A stretch of DNA of 11,841 nt, from contig JBKHJA010000086.1 of the NCBI GenBank assembly GCA_046538375.1, positions 1-11,841 of the forward strand, given 5' to 3'. The first letter of the stretch is position 1. The number at the start of each line of letters is the position of its first letter. Made by a program: the position numbers and the translations under genes. This DNA comes from JBKHJA01 sp046538375 (GTDB taxonomy: Bacteria; Acidobacteriota; Aminicenantia; Aminicenantales; Aminicenantaceae). Positions 1 to 6,364 of the stretch are shown in pieces. The notes beneath the pieces are model-generated. The model worked only from the letters and a program-made list of their open reading frames with translations, searched no databases and was not told where the DNA came from.

Positions 1-33
1 TAAATTCATGACTTCTTCTGGGAAAACCTTCAA

Positions 34-50
34 TTTATGAATAATGCAGG
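34..50. repeat. Half-palindrome repeat TTTATGAATAATGCAGG (right half)
   Basis: The bases match the right half of a palindrome family whose fullest copy is at 6481-6506. Related copies are at 6320-6336, 6468-6477 and 11789-11806. This copy contains the ATG that opens the small hypothetical gene beginning at 44, so it may have replaced that gene's original 5' end. The family assignment is from comparison within the window only. Confidence 0.6.
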
Positions 51-265
51 ATAATAAAGGTCGCACCTATTATTTATGCCAAACAAAAACAAAATCAGGA
101 AAGCCGCCATATTATTTCTACAATGAGCCGAAAGGAAATATTCCGGAAGAAATACCCGAAGGATATGAAATCAGCGAAAGTGTTAACGGTATTGTATCTT
201 TGGTCAAAATCCGTCCAATGCAATTATTAGAGAAAGAAATTGATTTAGTTCGGGCGGAAGGGTGA
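44..265 (+). CDS. Small hypothetical protein, probably a gene fragment
   Basis: The reading frame encodes 73 residues with no signal peptide or membrane segment. The text (YYLCQTKTKSGKPPYYF, then EEIPEGYEISESVNGIVSL and KIRP) reads like real protein, and I recall a similar 'IPEGYEIYENPNG' pattern from conserved proteins of unknown function that are usually longer. Two features suggest a remnant. The start codon lies inside a dispersed repeat and has no Shine-Dalgarno sequence. Just after the TGA at 263-265, another frame (about 262-345) continues with helix-like text (LRSELEKFLQGMDAVQEIL), as expected of a frameshifted C-terminus. That tail overlaps the 3' end of the convergent tRNA nucleotidyltransferase gene. 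It could also be a genuine short gene. No function can be assigned. Confidence 0.4.
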   Translation: MQDNKGRTYYLCQTKTKSGKPPYYFYNEPKGNIPEEIPEGYEISESVNGIVSLVKIRPMQLLEKEIDLVRAEG

Positions 266-325
266 CCAATCTCCGCAGCGAGCTGGAAAAGTTTCTCCAA
301 GGGATGGATGCTGTTCAGGAAATCC

Positions 326-1771
326 TTACTCGCTGTGCTCTTTGATGATTTTTTCAGCCACCTTTAATCCCTGTTCCCTGGTCTCAAAATCGCTATCCAG
401 TTGAAGCTGGTAGAGCCTTTTGAGGATTTTTCCCATCCTGGGCCCAGGAGATATACCCATTTTGATCAGGTGTCTCCCCATGATCAAAGGTTTGATGGTC
501 TCTTGGGAAACCTTCAACTCCTTGAATTTTTTCAGAACCCATCTGGCTTCTTTATCCAGTCCGGTCACCGGTTTTTCCTTTCTTCCCGCCCGGTCAGCCG
601 CATCCAGGCAGACCATGAGTTCGATCTCACCGTTTATATCTGCTGCCAGCCGGTTGAAGGCTTTTTTGGTGACTGACTCTCGGTTCTGCCAAAGTTCAGA
701 GACACGATGGTGGCATCGGATAAGGGAAAGGACCATCTTCCTCAGGTTGTATCCATTCCAGGAATAGGTTTTGAATCGGTTAAAAATATTTTTGGTGATT
801 TTTTCGCTCAACACGTCATGTCCGTTGTTGGTGATGACCATCCTTCCTTTTTTGAATTCCCATTGGGCCGTGGCCGGTTTACCCACATCATGGTAAAGGG
901 CAGATAAAAGCAGAGCCAGTTTCTGGGGCTGACTGAAAGGGAAACGGTTGGCTAACCTGTTGGCCTGGTCCACAGTCAACTTGGTGTGATGCCAGACCGT
1001 GTGATTGCCGAATTCATCTTTTTCAGGATGGAAGATGGGGTCCTGGATGGAGAGGGTGAGGCGGTAAAGTTCGGGGAAAACTTGGCGCAGGACTCCCAGC
1101 CTGAAAAATTCCTCCAGACCAACTGAGGGGGAAGAAGAAAGAAGCAGAATTTTGAACAACTCCTCATTGATTCTTTCCACACTCAATCCCTCGAGGCTGA
1201 TGTCTTTTGATATTTCGTAGATCTGGTCATCCACCGAAAACCCGAGGATGGAGGCAAACCGGGCAGCCCGAAGGACCCGCAGGGGATCTTCGGGAAAAGA
1301 TTGTGGGTTGGTCAGCCTGATTTGTTTGGCTTTGATGTCCTCCCTCCCCCCAAAGGGGTCAACCAGCTTGTTGTCCCAGAGTCTTAAGGCCATGCTGTTG
1401 CAGCGAAAATCCCGTCTTTCCAGATCCTTTTCTACAGGAATATCCGGGTCAACCGAAACCAGGAAGTCCTTATGGCCCCTGATACAAGAATCCATGGCTG
1501 TATCTTTTCGGGGAAGTGAGATGTCATAGGTCTTTCCTTTTATGGTGAATTTGATGATGCCAAAACTTTTGCCCACCAGATCGATTTTTCCGGCATTTTT
1601 GAGTTTTTCAATGATTTCGGAGATTGGGTGGTGAGTGATAAGGATGTCCACATCTTCAGAGGGATTCCTGCGGACAAGATCGCGGACATAACCGCCCACA
1701 GCGTAAGCATCCCGGCCAAAATGTTGGAGGAACACGTCTTTTTCTCTGAATTCAGCCTTGATGTTATTCAT
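326..1771 (-). CDS. cca: CCA tRNA nucleotidyltransferase / poly(A) polymerase family protein with HD domain
   Basis: Class II nucleotidyltransferase that adds or repairs the 3' CCA end of tRNAs, or adds A residues; the two activities cannot be told apart reliably by eye. Numbering from ATG 1771 (481 aa): GGYVRD (26-31) and the paired carboxylates in SEDVDIL (D40, D42) form the catalytic head. ERRDFRCNSMA (118-128) and DPLRVLRAARFA (162-173) are the nucleotide-recognition and neck motifs. HHTK (261-264) and YHDVGKP (293-299) belong to an HD phosphohydrolase domain, which in related enzymes removes 2',3'-cyclic phosphates. The frame stays open upstream to a TTG at 1876, but that TTG is the -35 box of a strong promoter, so translation cannot begin there. 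ATG 1771 is the first good start, although its Shine-Dalgarno is weak (an AGG 12 bases upstream). The gene stands alone on this strand. Confidence 0.93.
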   Translation of the reverse strand: MNNIKAEFREKDVFLQHFGRDAYAVGGYVRDLVRRNPSEDVDILITHHPISEIIEKLKNAGKIDLVGKSFGIIKFTIKGKTYDISLPRKDTAMDSCIRGHKDFLVSVDPDIPVEKDLERRDFRCNSMALRLWDNKLVDPFGGREDIKAKQIRLTNPQSFPEDPLRVLRAARFASILGFSVDDQIYEISKDISLEGLSVERINEELFKILLLSSSPSVGLEEFFRLGVLRQVFPELYRLTLSIQDPIFHPEKDEFGNHTVWHHTKLTVDQANRLANRFPFSQPQKLALLLSALYHDVGKPATAQWEFKKGRMVITNNGHDVLSEKITKNIFNRFKTYSWNGYNLRKMVLSLIRCHHRVSELWQNRESVTKKAFNRLAADINGEIELMVCLDAADRAGRKEKPVTGLDKEARWVLKKFKELKVSQETIKPLIMGRHLIKMGISPGPRMGKILKRLYQLQLDSDFETREQGLKVAEKIIKEHSE

Positions 1772-1846
1772 GATTTCTATGGGCCTGTTGAAGCCCGGCT
1801 TTACCTCATTTAGCAAAAATTTCTGGATCGACTTTACACAGATAGT

Positions 1847-1876
1847 ATTATAAGAAGATAACACTTTCCACTTCAA
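1847..1876 (-). promoter_or_regulatory. Sigma70-type promoter for the cca gene
   Basis: On the complement strand, TTGAAG (1876-1871) and a perfect TATAAT (1852-1847) are separated by 18 bases. Transcription would start near 1840, leaving a leader of about 70 bases before ATG 1771. The match is by consensus only. Confidence 0.6.
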
Positions 1877-1918
1877 ACATTTTTTTAGCCGGGATATATT
1901 TACATTTCCGTTATAAAA

Positions 1919-1998
1919 GGTGAGGGATGGGGGGTGAGGAAGCCCCTATGAGGACTCGCTGGGGAAAACAAGCATGATGACAACCCCCCTCACTCACC
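1919..1998. repeat. Dispersed hairpin repeat, short copy (80 bases)
   Basis: The left end GGTGAGGGATGGGGGG and right end ACCCCCCTCACTCACC form an imperfect inverted repeat. The interior matches the longer copy at 6080-6221 almost base for base on both sides of a 63-base gap: GAGGAAGCCCCTATGAGGAC, then CGCTGGGGAAAA. An 18-base stretch just outside the right end (2001-2018) matches 6225-6242 at 15 of 18 positions, so the duplicated unit may be longer than the inverted repeat. The central hairpin of the long copy is missing here, which suggests a deletion derivative. Confidence 0.75.
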
Positions 1999-2100
1999 CT
2001 TATCACGGAAAAAGAAATGCTCATGTTTCCTGTTTTAAACTTGTCCTCTTCGACTCAATATTGTATCCTAAAGTGCTTGAACAAGAGGAATCGGAACAGG

Positions 2101-2949
2101 ATGATCAAAAAAATTTGTCTTTCTCTTTTATTATTATTGGCACTGGGAGGGGGAGCGGTTAACGCCTCTTTGGAGGATGATTTGAGCATATCGCTGGAAG
2201 AAAGACAAATCCAAGATTTGGGTCTATCCGGTCTTAACCTTGTTTTCTACATCAAGATAAAAAATTCTTCTCCTTCTGCCTATTATCTTTCCGGCTATCA
2301 TTACCGCCTGGTTGTCGATCACACAGAATACATTCGGATGGAGATGCCGCTGGCAGGCCAGATGATAAGGATCGATCCCGCCTCAAGCACCCTGCTTTCA
2401 TTTCCCTTGAAGATCACCTATGCCCATCTTTTTCAGGTGGTAAAAGGAGCATCAGAGAAAGACAAAGCCCTGTGCTATTTGTCAGGGGCCATGAGGTTTT
2501 CAGACGGCCGGAGGGAGAAGGGGAAACTTGCTTTTGCCTTTTCTGGCGAATTTCCGATTTTTAAGCTTCCTGAGGTGGAATGCCTCTCTATTCAGGTGAA
2601 TGACATCACTATCGGTGGAGCTGAACTGAGTTTTGAGGCCCGGTTCAAAAACAGGAATGGCTTTGAACTTTTAGTGGATTCCATTAGTTATACTGTCCAG
2701 TTAGGAGAAAAGCCCATAGGGGAAGGAAGAATTCGAGGCGATAAAAACATGGAAAGCCGGGCTGAAAAAGATTTTTCTCTTCCCCTGCTCCTCAATTTTT
2801 TTGAGGTGGGAAGGGATGTTTATGATCTTCTCCACCAACCATCGGCCGTTTGCCGTTTCACTGGTGAGTTAAAATGCCGTACTGTTTGGGGAAGAGTAAC
2901 TATTCCTTTTGATAAGCAGGATAAAGTTATCATCTCCAGGAAGCCTTAA
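2101..2949 (+). CDS. Exported protein with two tandem LEA14/WHy-like domains
   Basis: The 282-residue product begins with a basic n-region and a leucine-rich core (MIKKICLSLLLLLALGGG) ending near VNAS, a classic Sec signal peptide, so it should act outside the cytoplasm. Two stretches, about residues 29-150 and 160-270, look like repeats of the LEA14/WHy beta-sandwich. Each has a strand-rich 'F.IKIKNSSP...YHYRLVVD' or 'FEARFKNRNGFELLVDSISYTVQLGEKPIGEG' signature. Such domains are linked to desiccation and stress tolerance in plants, and their bacterial role is largely unknown. ATG 2101 was chosen over the open frame back to 2017 because it starts the signal peptide and has AGAGGA (2084-2089) 11 bases upstream. 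The glycosyltransferase gene starts 15 bases after the stop, so co-transcription is likely. The domain call is by eye. Confidence 0.75.
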   Translation: MIKKICLSLLLLLALGGGAVNASLEDDLSISLEERQIQDLGLSGLNLVFYIKIKNSSPSAYYLSGYHYRLVVDHTEYIRMEMPLAGQMIRIDPASSTLLSFPLKITYAHLFQVVKGASEKDKALCYLSGAMRFSDGRREKGKLAFAFSGEFPIFKLPEVECLSIQVNDITIGGAELSFEARFKNRNGFELLVDSISYTVQLGEKPIGEGRIRGDKNMESRAEKDFSLPLLLNFFEVGRDVYDLLHQPSAVCRFTGELKCRTVWGRVTIPFDKQDKVIISRKP

Positions 2950-2964
2950 TCAGAAAGATTCTCC

Positions 2965-3801
2965 ATGATCAGCATCATTATTCCCTCCTACAACAGATCC
3001 TCGTTTTTAGCTGAAGCTGTCCAGTCGGTGATAGACCAAAACTATCTCCGCTCTCCCTGTCCAGAATTCGAAATCCTGGTGATCGATGACGGTTCCACCG
3101 ACAGCACCAAAGAGGTGGTGGAATCTTTTGGAAATCGGGTGAAATATCACTTCCAGCAGCACAGAGGTATCTCTGCAGCCCGGAATCTGGGACTTGATCT
3201 TGCCCAGGGAGATTATGTGGCTTTCTTGGATTCGGATGATCTCTGGAAAGAGAAAAAGCTTTCTGCGCAGATGAGTTTCATGACCGCCTTTCCCCAGGCT
3301 AAAGTAAGCTACACAGAAGAGATATGGATAAGAAGAGGTGTTTTTGTCAACCCCAAGAAAAAACACCGGAAGTATTCAGGGTGGATTTTTGATAAGGTGC
3401 TGCCGCTTTGTCTCATCAGCCTTTCCTCGGCTCTTTTCAAAAAGGAAGTTTTTGAAGAAACCGGAAAATTCGATGAAAGTCTTCCCGCCTGCGAAGATTA
3501 CGACTTTGGTCTCCGGATTGCTCATCGGTATCCGGCTTATCTCCTCTCCAGTCCTTTGATCATAAAAAGGGGAGGCCATCCTGATCAGCTTTCCCGAAAA
3601 TATTGGGGGATGGACAGATTTAGAGTTCAAGCTCTGGAAAAAGCCCTGCTTTTGGATCTGACTGCTGACCAGGAAAAAATGGTAAAAAGAGAGATAGTGA
3701 AAAAGTGTGGAATACTGGTTCAGGGTTTTAAAAAAAGAGGAAAAGAATCTGAGGCCCTGAAGTACGGGGCTCTGATTAAAAAATACAGCAAGTCTGACTG
3801 A
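2965..3801 (+). CDS. Family 2 glycosyltransferase (GT-A fold)
   Basis: The 278-residue protein is a cytoplasmic or membrane-peripheral GT2 enzyme expected to transfer a sugar from a nucleotide-sugar donor. The nucleotide-binding start is ISIIIPSYNR (2-11), followed by VIDDGSTDSTKEV (39-51), the conserved GISAARNLGL (68-77), the metal-binding LDSDDLW (88-94) and an acidic pair in PACEDYDFGLRI (174-185) at the usual position of the catalytic base. There is no membrane segment, and the length fits the small single-domain members. Acceptor and sugar cannot be predicted, since no polysaccharide cluster surrounds it. The gene lies 15 bases after the LEA14-like gene and 14 bases before the nitroreductase, so the three probably form one transcript. 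Its own Shine-Dalgarno is weak (AGAAAG), compatible with coupling to the gene upstream. Confidence 0.9.
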   Translation: MISIIIPSYNRSSFLAEAVQSVIDQNYLRSPCPEFEILVIDDGSTDSTKEVVESFGNRVKYHFQQHRGISAARNLGLDLAQGDYVAFLDSDDLWKEKKLSAQMSFMTAFPQAKVSYTEEIWIRRGVFVNPKKKHRKYSGWIFDKVLPLCLISLSSALFKKEVFEETGKFDESLPACEDYDFGLRIAHRYPAYLLSSPLIIKRGGHPDQLSRKYWGMDRFRVQALEKALLLDLTADQEKMVKREIVKKCGILVQGFKKRGKESEALKYGALIKKYSKSD

Positions 3802-3809
3802 GGAGGTGA
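3801..3809 (+). promoter_or_regulatory. Strong ribosome binding site of the nitroreductase gene
   Basis: AGGAGGTGA begins on the last base of the glycosyltransferase stop codon and sits 6 bases before ATG 3816. It is the best Shine-Dalgarno in the window and suggests efficient translation of the nitroreductase relative to the glycosyltransferase. Confidence 0.8.
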
Positions 3810-3815
3810 AGACAA

Positions 3816-4334
3816 ATGAGTGTTCTGGATGCCATACAGAAAAGAAGAAGCATACGGAAATACACTCAGGATTCTATCCCTGATCAGGTGCTCCAGCGGG
3901 TTTTGGAAGCCGCTCGATTGGCTCCCTCAGGGAAAAATCTCCAGCCCTGGAGATTTATTCTAGTCAAGGATGAAGGATTGAAGAAAAAGCTGGCCGTGGC
4001 TTCAGCCGGCCAGTTTTTTATAGCCAAAGCCCCCATAGTGGTGGTGGCTTGTGGCTTTCCAGATGATTGCTATGCCCGAATGGGCCGCTACATGAAATCC
4101 TGGCCTGTGGATGTGACCATTGCCTTAGAGCATCTCATTCTCCAAGCCCAACAGGAAGGATTGGGAACATGCTGGATTGGATCCTTCGAGGAGAAAGAAG
4201 TCAAAGACATCCTTAATATCCCTGATAAGGTGAAAGTGTTGGCTTTGACGCCCTTGGGATATCCCCATCACCAGCCCCGGCCCCGCCGCCGGAAGCCGCT
4301 GGACGAGATCGTTTCTATTGATGGGTGGAAGTGA
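3816..4334 (+). CDS. Nitroreductase-family FMN oxidoreductase
   Basis: A 172-residue flavoprotein of the small nitroreductase family, which uses FMN and NAD(P)H to reduce nitro compounds, quinones or flavin-like substrates. Visible motifs are RRSIRKY (10-16, FMN phosphate contact), EAARLAPSGKNLQPW (31-45, the dimer and FMN-binding stretch), EGLGTCWIGSF (114-124) and LGYP (147-150). The RRRKPLDEIV tail is typical of the family. The length is at the short end of the family range but complete. The physiological substrate is unknown. It follows the glycosyltransferase gene by 14 bases and has a strong Shine-Dalgarno; nothing in the neighbourhood reveals the pathway. The next gene downstream has its own promoter, so this may be the last gene of its operon. 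Confidence 0.9.
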   Translation: MSVLDAIQKRRSIRKYTQDSIPDQVLQRVLEAARLAPSGKNLQPWRFILVKDEGLKKKLAVASAGQFFIAKAPIVVVACGFPDDCYARMGRYMKSWPVDVTIALEHLILQAQQEGLGTCWIGSFEEKEVKDILNIPDKVKVLALTPLGYPHHQPRPRRRKPLDEIVSIDGWK

Positions 4335-4356
4335 GAATCTCTTTATTTTCCTTCGA

Positions 4357-4385
4357 TTGACGTGGAAATAGGAGCTCATTATAAT
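4357..4385 (+). promoter_or_regulatory. Near-consensus sigma70 promoter of the thi4-like gene
   Basis: TTGACG (4357-4362), a 17-base spacer and a perfect TATAAT (4380-4385) precede the gene. Transcription should begin near 4392, only about 16 bases before ATG 4408, with AAGAGGAA as Shine-Dalgarno in between. That leader is too short for a TPP riboswitch. Confidence 0.75.
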
Positions 4386-4407
4386 AAGGCTCTCAAAGAG
4401 GAAAAGA

Positions 4408-5187
4408 ATGTTAGATGAAATCGTGATTTCAAGAGCCATCATCGAAAATTATTTTAAAGAAATTCTGGAAAACTTAGAATCAGATGTGATCATCTGTGGA
4501 GCTGGTCCTTCGGGTCTGTGTGCCTCTTATTTTTTGAGCAAACAGGGATTCAGGGTGGTGGTCTTTGAGAGGGCTTTAAGGCCAGGAGGAGGGATGCCAG
4601 GTGGGGGGATGATGTTCAACAAGATTGTCATCCAGGAAGAATCCAAACCTCTGCTTGATGAATGGGGAGTGGAGACAGTCCAATACCAGGAGAACTACTA
4701 TGTGGCCTCTTCATTGGAAACTTTAGGAGCACTGCTCAGTCAAACCATAAAGAAGGGGACCCATGTGTTCAACTGTATCTCTGTAGAAGATGTTCTGATA
4801 TATGATAAACAGATTCATGGAGTGGTCATCAACTGGGCTCCAGCAGAGGCGGCCAAGCTGCATGTGGATCCTTTGACAGCCCGCAGTTCTTTTGTGGTGG
4901 ATGCATCCGGGCATGGGGCTGAGGTGGCTCGAGTGGTCAGCCAGAAATCAGGTGAAAAGATTTTCACATCCACTGGTGAGGTGATAGGGGAGAGGTCCAT
5001 GTGGGCCGAAAAGGGAGAAAAGGCTATCCTGGCCAACAGCAAAGAGATTTTCCCTCATCTGTATGTGTGCGGCATGGCCGCAAATGCAGTTTTCGGAGGA
5101 CCCAGAATGGGGCCTATTTTCGGGGGAATGTTTCTTTCTGGACAGAAAACCGCCCGGCTGATTGAAGAAAGGCTGCGGAAAAGATAA
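4408..5187 (+). CDS. thi4: Thi4-family thiazole synthase, His-type (sulfide-dependent) or ribulose 1,5-bisphosphate synthase-like
   Basis: A 259-residue FAD/NAD-binding protein of the Thi4 family, which builds the thiazole phosphate of thiamine from NAD, glycine and a sulfur source. The Rossmann motif is DVIICGAGPSG (26-36), followed by VVFERALRPGGG (51-62), GGGMMFNKIVIQ (65-76) and the C-terminal GMAANAVFGGPRMGPIFGGM (222-241). In yeast Thi4 a Cys just before the conserved 'DP' gives up its sulfur in a single turnover. Here the same position reads LHVDP (151-155) with His152, as in archaeal homologues known to use free sulfide catalytically. I therefore infer a multi-turnover, sulfide-using enzyme suited to anoxic cells. 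Some archaeal relatives were first annotated as ribulose 1,5-bisphosphate synthase. No other thiamine gene is nearby, and the gene has its own promoter. Confidence 0.88.
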   Translation: MLDEIVISRAIIENYFKEILENLESDVIICGAGPSGLCASYFLSKQGFRVVVFERALRPGGGMPGGGMMFNKIVIQEESKPLLDEWGVETVQYQENYYVASSLETLGALLSQTIKKGTHVFNCISVEDVLIYDKQIHGVVINWAPAEAAKLHVDPLTARSSFVVDASGHGAEVARVVSQKSGEKIFTSTGEVIGERSMWAEKGEKAILANSKEIFPHLYVCGMAANAVFGGPRMGPIFGGMFLSGQKTARLIEERLRKR

Positions 5188-5196
5188 TCTATAGGG

Positions 5197-5212
5197 TCCC
5201 TGGGAGCAGGGA
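5197..5212. terminator. Hairpin between the convergent thi4-like and outer-membrane protein genes
   Basis: TCCCTG (5197-5202), loop GGAG and CAGGGA (5207-5212) make a perfect 6-bp stem filling the 25-base gap between two converging genes. There is no T tract on either side, so it is at best a weak or factor-dependent terminator. Confidence 0.3.
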
Positions 5213-5965
5213 TCAGAACCAGTAGTTCAAGCCTAGAGAGATCTGAATCCCGCTGAGATCAAAAGACTCAAATCCTAAAAAGCCCTCTGTTAATCCTCCA
5301 TTCACGAAATTGTATTTGAACTCTCCCTCGATGCTTATTCTGTTAGCAATAGGAAACATGATTCCACCGAAAGCATGGTAGCCTATAGTGAACTTGTTTT
5401 CTTCTCTGGCGTCAGTCAGATAAATGGGATATCCGATGACATCAGCATCGATAAATGGATCGTAGAATAACTCCGGATCGGAGAAATCGATCATTTCCCC
5501 TTGAAGTCTTAAAGTCCAGATGTAGACTCCTATTCCTCCTCCCATATAGGGAATAAATTTTCCTCGCCTTCCCGCTGGAGTGAGCTTCAAAGAGACCTGG
5601 ATGGGAGTGATGGAGACATTGAACACGTGGCTTATGGCAAATCCTTCCCCATAATCAAAGGCATAATCGTAGCCTCCTACTGTTTCTCCCACAAATTCTT
5701 GGTATACTCCTACTTTTTTTCGGTTGTAACCGTCAACACTGCCCAGAATGCTCAGCTCATTGGATAAAAAATACTCGTAAGAAAAGCCGAAAATGGATCC
5801 CAAATAGTCATTCTTGGTGAAATCCATGTTTTCGAATTCGATATCCCATAGATCACTCTGGGCCCTGGGAATAAAGTATCCCACTTTAAAGTTGACCAAG
5901 TCAGAAAAAACAAGACAAGGCACCAAAAGAATGAAGACCATTGTGCTTATGAAAATTTTCTTCAT
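5213..5965 (-). CDS. Outer-membrane beta-barrel protein (porin/OmpA-barrel-like)
   Basis: The 250-residue product starts with a Sec signal peptide (MKKIFISTMVFILLVPCLVF, probable cut near residue 21). Alternating polar and hydrophobic strands rich in Tyr, Phe and Gly follow, for example GSIFGFSYEYFLSNELSIL, FIPYMGGGIGVYIWTL and FTIGYHAFGGIMFP. It ends in GIQISLGLNYWF, with the terminal aromatic residue typical of barrel proteins folded by the Bam complex. An eight-stranded barrel is plausible from the length; the function is unknown. The open frame extends to 6220, but ATG 5965 is preferred because AGAGGAGT (complement 5979-5972) lies 6 bases upstream and the signal peptide begins there. The upstream extension runs through a dispersed repeat. 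The gene faces thi4 tail to tail and appears monocistronic. Confidence 0.8.
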   Translation of the reverse strand: MKKIFISTMVFILLVPCLVFSDLVNFKVGYFIPRAQSDLWDIEFENMDFTKNDYLGSIFGFSYEYFLSNELSILGSVDGYNRKKVGVYQEFVGETVGGYDYAFDYGEGFAISHVFNVSITPIQVSLKLTPAGRRGKFIPYMGGGIGVYIWTLRLQGEMIDFSDPELFYDPFIDADVIGYPIYLTDAREENKFTIGYHAFGGIMFPIANRISIEGEFKYNFVNGGLTEGFLGFESFDLSGIQISLGLNYWF

Positions 5966-5984
5966 TTCGTCACTCCTCTCGGTT

Positions 5985-6014
5985 ATTTTACAGCAAAATA
6001 TGTGCCAATTACAA
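5985..6014 (-). promoter_or_regulatory. Possible promoter of the outer-membrane protein gene
   Basis: On the complement strand, TTGTAA (6014-6009), an 18-base spacer and TAAAAT (5990-5985) lie just upstream of the Shine-Dalgarno. They would give a leader of about 16 bases, like that of thi4. The -35 match is only four of six, and the region is AT-rich enough for chance hits. Confidence 0.3.
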
Positions 6015-6079
6015 AAATATTTTCTCAGGGTAATCATTTCCAATACCGTGATAATTATAAATATATACTGATTGAAAGG

Positions 6080-6221
6080 GGTGAGGGATGGGGGTGAGGA
6101 AGCCCCTGTGAGGACTGAGCGGGCATGGTTCCTCTCTGGAGGAGAGGAGAGCGAAGTCCGAACGGGAGCTGATTTTCCTCGCTGGGGAAAATAAGCGTGC
6201 TGACGACCCCCATCCCTCACC
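6080..6221. repeat. Dispersed hairpin repeat, long copy (142 bases) with perfect terminal inverted repeats
   Basis: The ends GGTGAGGGATGGGGGT (6080-6095) and ACCCCCATCCCTCACC (6206-6221) are a perfect 16-bp inverted repeat. Inside are nested complementary segments: GAGGA 6096-6100 with TCCTC 6176-6180, GGACT 6112-6116 with AGTCC 6155-6159, and TCCTCTC 6130-6136 with GAGAGGA 6142-6148. The strand could therefore fold into one long bulged hairpin. The copy at 1919-1998 lacks bases equivalent to 6117-6179. There is no coding capacity. It could be a MITE-like element, a decayed insertion-sequence end pair or a structured RNA. Confidence 0.8.
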
Positions 6222-6319
6222 TCCTATCAGGGATACAGAAATATTTCCTTTTCAGGTGAGAGGGCGGTTTGAGGTGTGGCTAAAAAAGGTCAACTGTCCA
6301 CATTTAAGCAATCGTTTAT

Positions 6320-6336
6320 CCTGCATTATTCATAAA
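6320..6336. repeat. Half-palindrome repeat CCTGCATTATTCATAAA (left half)
   Basis: This is the exact reverse complement of the copy at 34-50. Together with ATAATGCAGG at 6468-6477 it brackets the inverted repeat at 6365-6464, so the two may be the outer ends of one inserted unit of about 158 bases. Confidence 0.6.
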
Positions 6337-6364
6337 CATGCTCAATTTGTCATGGATAAGAGGA

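Larger units (their letters stand above)
1772..2100. other. Divergent intergenic region between cca and the LEA14-like gene
   Basis: About 330 bases without a convincing gene. It holds the cca leader and promoter (1847-1876) and the short copy of a hairpin repeat (1919-1998, with similarity reaching about 2018). The only rightward promoter I can propose for the gene at 2101 is weak: TTGTCC at 2041-2046, a 17-base gap, then TATCCT at 2064-2069. The open frame running upstream from 2101 to 2017 crosses repeat-derived sequence and is not taken as coding. Confidence 0.5.

Noticed and set aside
1772..1876. N-terminal extension of the tRNA nucleotidyltransferase to TTG 1876
   Set aside because: The TTG and following bases form the -35 box and the stretch contains a perfect TATAAT, so this segment is promoter and leader.
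2017..2100. Upstream ATG of the LEA14-like gene at 2017
   Set aside because: It adds 28 residues ahead of a complete signal peptide, begins at the edge of repeat-like sequence and has no Shine-Dalgarno.
3007..3366. 119-residue complement-strand open frame
   Set aside because: It lies entirely antisense to the well-supported glycosyltransferase gene and has no motif or Shine-Dalgarno.
4335..4407. TPP riboswitch upstream of the thi4-like gene
   Set aside because: The space is only 73 bases, most of it before the predicted transcription start, and none of the conserved THI-box segments are visible.
5966..6220. N-terminal extension of the outer-membrane protein frame to 6220
   Set aside because: It would put 85 residues before a clear signal peptide, runs through a dispersed hairpin repeat, and the strong Shine-Dalgarno lies before ATG 5965.
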